Below, one piece after another: positions 6,156 through 8,587 of a stretch of DNA of 8,587 bases (the stretch's first letter is position 1; the number at the start of each line of letters is the position of its first letter). Both the position numbers and the translations under genes were made by a program. Source of the DNA: Candidatus Dadabacteria bacterium UBA1144 (lineage in GTDB: Bacteria; Desulfobacterota_D; UBA1144); assembly GCA_905181755.1 (NCBI GenBank), contig CAJIYY010000053.1, forward strand, positions 1 to 8,587, read 5' to 3'. The notes under the pieces are model-generated. The model did not search any database. It was given only the letters and a program-made list of their open reading frames with translations, and was not told the origin of the DNA.

Positions 6156-6953
6156 ATGAATTTAATCAACACCATTCTGGAATGCAATAGAAACAATAGG
6201 ACCTGCTTTATTTCGTATGTAACTTGCGGCGATCCTAATATTAAGACTTCCGGTAAAATTCTTGAGACTCTTGCAATCAACGGGGTTGATATAATTGAGC
6301 TTGGGATACCCTTCTCTGATCCAATATCTGACGGCCCAACAATTCAAAAAGCTACTGAGCGTTCCCTTAAGAATAAGACAAATATAGATCATTCACTTGC
6401 GATGATTAAAAAATTTAGAAATAACTACGAAACTCCAATTATACTATTTGGCTACTTTAATCCGTTCTTGCAATATGGCCTTAAGAAAGTTATGCGATCA
6501 ATTAAAAAAGTTGGTGGAGATGGGGTTTTGATTGTTGACCTTCCTCCTGAAGAAGCAGAAGAAGCCCAAACAGCAGCTAATGAAGCCGGAATTGAATTAG
6601 TTTACTTGCTAGCACCTACAAGCACAGAGGAAAGAATTAATATTGTCTCAAAGCTTTCTAATTCTTTTATTTACTTAGTCTCCGTTACAGGGGTAACAGG
6701 AGCAAGAAAAAGTTTAGATGTAGACCTAAAAAAATTCATTAGGAAAGTAAAGAGAAAAACAAAAAGACCCGTTTGTGTTGGTTTTGGTATTTCTAATGTT
6801 AGTCATGTGAATGAACTTAAGAAACTGGCTAATGGGATAATAATTGGAAGTGCTATTATAAAGCTGATTGAAGAAGGGCTTAAGAATAAAGGTGAAATGC
6901 TAAAAAAAATTGAAAGGTTTGTCAGAAAAATAAAGAAAGCCACGTTTATCTAG
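6156..6953 (+). CDS. trpA: Tryptophan synthase alpha chain
   Basis: This 265-residue TIM-barrel subunit cleaves indole-3-glycerol phosphate into indole and glyceraldehyde-3-phosphate and passes the indole to TrpB. The motif ELGIPFSDPISDGP holds Glu48 and Asp59, which match the catalytic Glu49 and Asp60 of E. coli TrpA. The loop-6 region SVTGVTGAR and the phosphate loops VGFGIS and IIIGSAI are present. The usual TAGDP near the N-terminus reads TCGDP (Cys24 in place of Ala), probably a neutral change. The ATG follows the trpB TAA after a single base, and AAGGA at 6136-6140 is a distant Shine-Dalgarno candidate. It is the last gene of the block; accD, a frequent follower of trpA in proteobacteria, does not follow here. 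Confidence 0.96.
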   Translation: MNLINTILECNRNNRTCFISYVTCGDPNIKTSGKILETLAINGVDIIELGIPFSDPISDGPTIQKATERSLKNKTNIDHSLAMIKKFRNNYETPIILFGYFNPFLQYGLKKVMRSIKKVGGDGVLIVDLPPEEAEEAQTAANEAGIELVYLLAPTSTEERINIVSKLSNSFIYLVSVTGVTGARKSLDVDLKKFIRKVKRKTKRPVCVGFGISNVSHVNELKKLANGIIIGSAIIKLIEEGLKNKGEMLKKIERFVRKIKKATFI

Positions 6954-7054
6954 TGTTTTATTTGAATATAGCCCGGTAAGCAAGGTCCTTTCAATTAAGA
7001 AAAGTATCTTTTTAAGTGAAAAGCCCTTTAAAGTTTTTAAAAAATATGGCAACC

Positions 7055-7060
7055 TATATT
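7055..7060 (+). promoter_or_regulatory. Candidate -10 box of the acyl-CoA ligase gene
   Basis: TATATT lies 31 bases upstream of the ligase ATG and would give a leader of about 25 bases that includes the AGGTGA site. The -35 region is not recognisable, so this is a weak call in AT-rich sequence. Confidence 0.22.
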
Positions 7061-7080
7061 ATTTATTTTTAATTAAAACG

Positions 7081-7086
7081 AGGTGA
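7081..7086 (+). promoter_or_regulatory. Ribosome-binding site of the acyl-CoA ligase gene
   Basis: AGGTGA lies about six bases before the ATG at 7092 and is a good Shine-Dalgarno match. It fixes the start, since the only earlier in-frame candidate (GTG at 7083) lies within the site and a TAA closes the frame at 7074. Confidence 0.7.
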
Positions 7087-7091
7087 ATTTA

Positions 7092-8587
7092 ATGGAATTA
7101 TTATTTAAAACTAGATCGGAAGAATATACTGGACCCGGTATCTTGCCAAATCAAAGCTTTGACGATACTACTCAGTGGAAACCTATGACTAAGTACCTAG
7201 AATCAGGGGCTGTGAGTTACCCAGACAAGGCAATGTTCAAGATTGCGAACTCAGCCGGAGAAGTTGTAGAAACATACTCATACAAAGAAACAAACGACAA
7301 GGCAAATCAAGTAGCAAACGGATTGATTAATATTGGAGTTGGTAAAGGAGACAAGGTTGGCATGTACATGCTTAATTGTGCTGAATTTGTTCTCTCTATT
7401 TTGGCAATTCATAAAACTGGAGGAATTCAAGTTCCTATAAATAAAGATGAAAAAGGTGAGCGTCTTGCTTATATAATTAATTATTCTGATCAAATTGCTT
7501 TAGTAGTTGATGACTCTGGTCTTCCTCTTATTGAAGATATAGCAGAAAAACTAGAGAACTTAAAAGTTATCTATGTAACTGGTGATTCGTCTAAGGTGCC
7601 TAGTAAGATAGGTAATATATCTTGTGAGCCATTTAATAACTTATATGAAGGTTCAAGTGAAAACCCTAATGTAGATGTAGGAATCGATGATAAAGAAAGA
7701 TGCATGTTCACCTCTGGAACAACTGGAATGCCTAAAGGTGTAGTAAGAGAACATGGTGGAGTAGTCTTAACAGTTAGAGCTTACTTGCAGCAACAAGGAA
7801 TTAGGAGCGATGATGTCTTAATGAGTGTACTGTCCCTAGGTCATGCAAATGCTCAAGCAATGTGTCTATTTACCTCTATCGGAGCCGGTGCCACTGCAGT
7901 CTTCTTCCCTAAATTTTCAGCATCAAATTTTTTCAGATGGGCTCATGATTGTGATGCAACATGCGTCAACATGTTAGGAGCAGTCGCAGAGTATCTTTGG
8001 TCAGCTAAACCTAGCGAATATGACAAAAAACATAAAATTAGAATAATGCTTGGGTCACCTGCCCCTAGAAACTTGATAGAATTTCAAGAAAGATTTGGCC
8101 TCAGAGTAATCGATGGCTACGGATCTACCGAAATGGGGATGGTTTTATGGAAGAACCCAGAAGATCAAAGAGATAAATCCATGGGCTACCCTACGGAAGG
8201 GTTCTATGTAGAACTAAGAAATCCTGAGAAAATAGAAGAGGTTATAAGACCTCATTGGGACCCATACATAGATGCTACTCCTCCAGACTCAGCAAAAGGA
8301 ATTCTCTACATTAGGCCTTTAGTTCCAAATACAACCTTAAATGAGTACTTTAAGGATGAAAGAAGAACACGTGAAGCATTTGATGATGACGGTTTCTTTA
8401 ATTCTGATGACGTGATGGCTTGTGGAGTTGATGGAAGATATTACTTTATTGGTAGACATACAAGACTAAGAGTCTCCGGTGAGAATGTTGACCCAATTGC
8501 AGTTGCTGATTTAGCACTTATGCATCCAGCAGTTCAAGATGCAATAGCGGTTGGACTAAGGTTGCCTGATGTTTCTGATGATGAGTT
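7092..8587 (+). CDS. CaiC-like AMP-forming acyl-CoA ligase (partial, 3' end outside window)
   Basis: The frame is open from ATG 7092 to the window edge (498 codons). It is an ANL-superfamily adenylating enzyme that activates a carboxylic acid with ATP to an acyl-AMP, then transfers it to CoA. The P-loop FTSGTTGMPKG is at residues 206-216. An LGHANAQ stretch follows, like the pocket motif of crotonobetaine/carnitine- and fatty acid-CoA ligases. YGSTE is at 343-347, and SDDV (438-441) supplies the ribose-binding aspartate. GRHTRLRVSGEN (454-465) is the A8 hinge motif, with Arg458 where GRxxD usually has Asp. The conserved C-terminal lysine (A10 motif) would lie just past the edge; I expect some 20-40 more residues. 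No signal peptide or membrane helix is seen. The substrate is unknown: carnitine-like, medium/long-chain or aromatic acids are possible. It is separated from trpA by 138 bases and has its own ribosome-binding site, so it is probably a separate unit. Confidence 0.9.
   Translation, partial: MELLFKTRSEEYTGPGILPNQSFDDTTQWKPMTKYLESGAVSYPDKAMFKIANSAGEVVETYSYKETNDKANQVANGLINIGVGKGDKVGMYMLNCAEFVLSILAIHKTGGIQVPINKDEKGERLAYIINYSDQIALVVDDSGLPLIEDIAEKLENLKVIYVTGDSSKVPSKIGNISCEPFNNLYEGSSENPNVDVGIDDKERCMFTSGTTGMPKGVVREHGGVVLTVRAYLQQQGIRSDDVLMSVLSLGHANAQAMCLFTSIGAGATAVFFPKFSASNFFRWAHDCDATCVNMLGAVAEYLWSAKPSEYDKKHKIRIMLGSPAPRNLIEFQERFGLRVIDGYGSTEMGMVLWKNPEDQRDKSMGYPTEGFYVELRNPEKIEEVIRPHWDPYIDATPPDSAKGILYIRPLVPNTTLNEYFKDERRTREAFDDDGFFNSDDVMACGVDGRYYFIGRHTRLRVSGENVDPIAVADLALMHPAVQDAIAVGLRLPDVSDDE

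Larger units (their letters stand above)
6954..7091. other. AT-rich intergenic spacer between trpA and the acyl-CoA ligase
   Basis: This 138-base spacer is the longest non-coding stretch in the window. It holds no convincing gene. It contains short AT palindromes (CTTTAAAG at 7026-7033, TTTTTAAAAA at 7034-7043) and a weak five-pair hairpin at 7000-7012. It should hold the end of the trp transcript and the start of the ligase transcript, but no strong terminator is visible. Confidence 0.6.

Noticed and set aside
7000..7012. Hairpin AAAAG-TAT-CTTTT followed by T as a terminator for the trp block
   Set aside because: It has only five pairs with one G-C, a three-base loop and no U-run beyond the stem, too weak for an intrinsic terminator in AT-rich DNA.
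7045..7071. Eight-codon mini-ORF (MATYIIYF) upstream of the ligase as a leader peptide
   Set aside because: It has no ribosome-binding site, no run of one amino acid and no alternative hairpins; it is expected by chance.
7278..7493. 71-codon antisense open frame in the ligase region
   Set aside because: The + strand is continuously open and carries the ANL motifs, so the antisense frame is an artefact even though the ligase has no stop in the window.
1..8587. CRISPR array, insertion sequence, prophage, tRNA or rRNA, or a new defence system
   Set aside because: I saw no repeated spacer pattern, transposase, cloverleaf-like run or cluster of unknown genes; every gene falls in a known family.

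Overview
The window is gene-dense, AT-rich bacterial DNA (G+C roughly one third by eye). It carries nine genes and one partial gene end. Eight are complete (seven on + and one small gene on -), and both window edges cut a gene. It reads as core metabolism and housekeeping of a free-living heterotroph. Methylmalonyl-CoA pathway helpers, a TatA, an RNase E/G and a compact trp cluster together suggest a bacterium with a small, streamlined, possibly marine genome. Very tight spacing and several overlapping starts fit this. The phylum cannot be settled from the window; a Pseudomonadota-like lineage is only a guess.

Region 1 (1-2933, +): the end of an EVE-domain protein overlaps the start of a MeaB/ArgK-type GTPase. 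That gene overlaps an RNase E/G gene starting with TTG, and a methylmalonyl-CoA epimerase follows after 33 bases. MeaB protects and reactivates B12-dependent methylmalonyl-CoA mutase. The epimerase supplies that mutase with the (R) isomer, so two genes of propionyl-CoA to succinyl-CoA conversion flank an RNA-processing enzyme. The mutase itself is not in the window.

Region 2 (2934-3193): a 59-residue TatA lies on the - strand, its stop codon directly abutting the epimerase stop. It has a strong GGAGG ribosome-binding site and a TATAAT box in an 80-base divergent intergenic region, which also holds the start signals of the next + operon.

Region 3 (3194-6953, +): a GT4-type glycosyltransferase, trpF, trpB and trpA form one block with overlaps or a 1-base gap. 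The three trp genes cover PRA isomerisation and both halves of tryptophan synthase. trpC, trpD, trpE and trpG are absent here. All catalytic residues I could place in TrpF, TrpB and TrpA are present.

Region 4 (6954-8587, +): a 138-base AT-rich spacer, then a CaiC-like AMP-forming acyl-CoA ligase with a clear ribosome-binding site. The window edge cuts it before its C-terminal catalytic lysine.

I found no mobile element, CRISPR array, RNA gene, defence system or convincing new system. The best leads are a Gly-to-Val change in the G3/switch II motif of the MeaB-like GTPase, the glycosyltransferase joined to trpF, the EVE-meaB-RNase-epimerase arrangement, and a possibly leaderless start of the glycosyltransferase operon.
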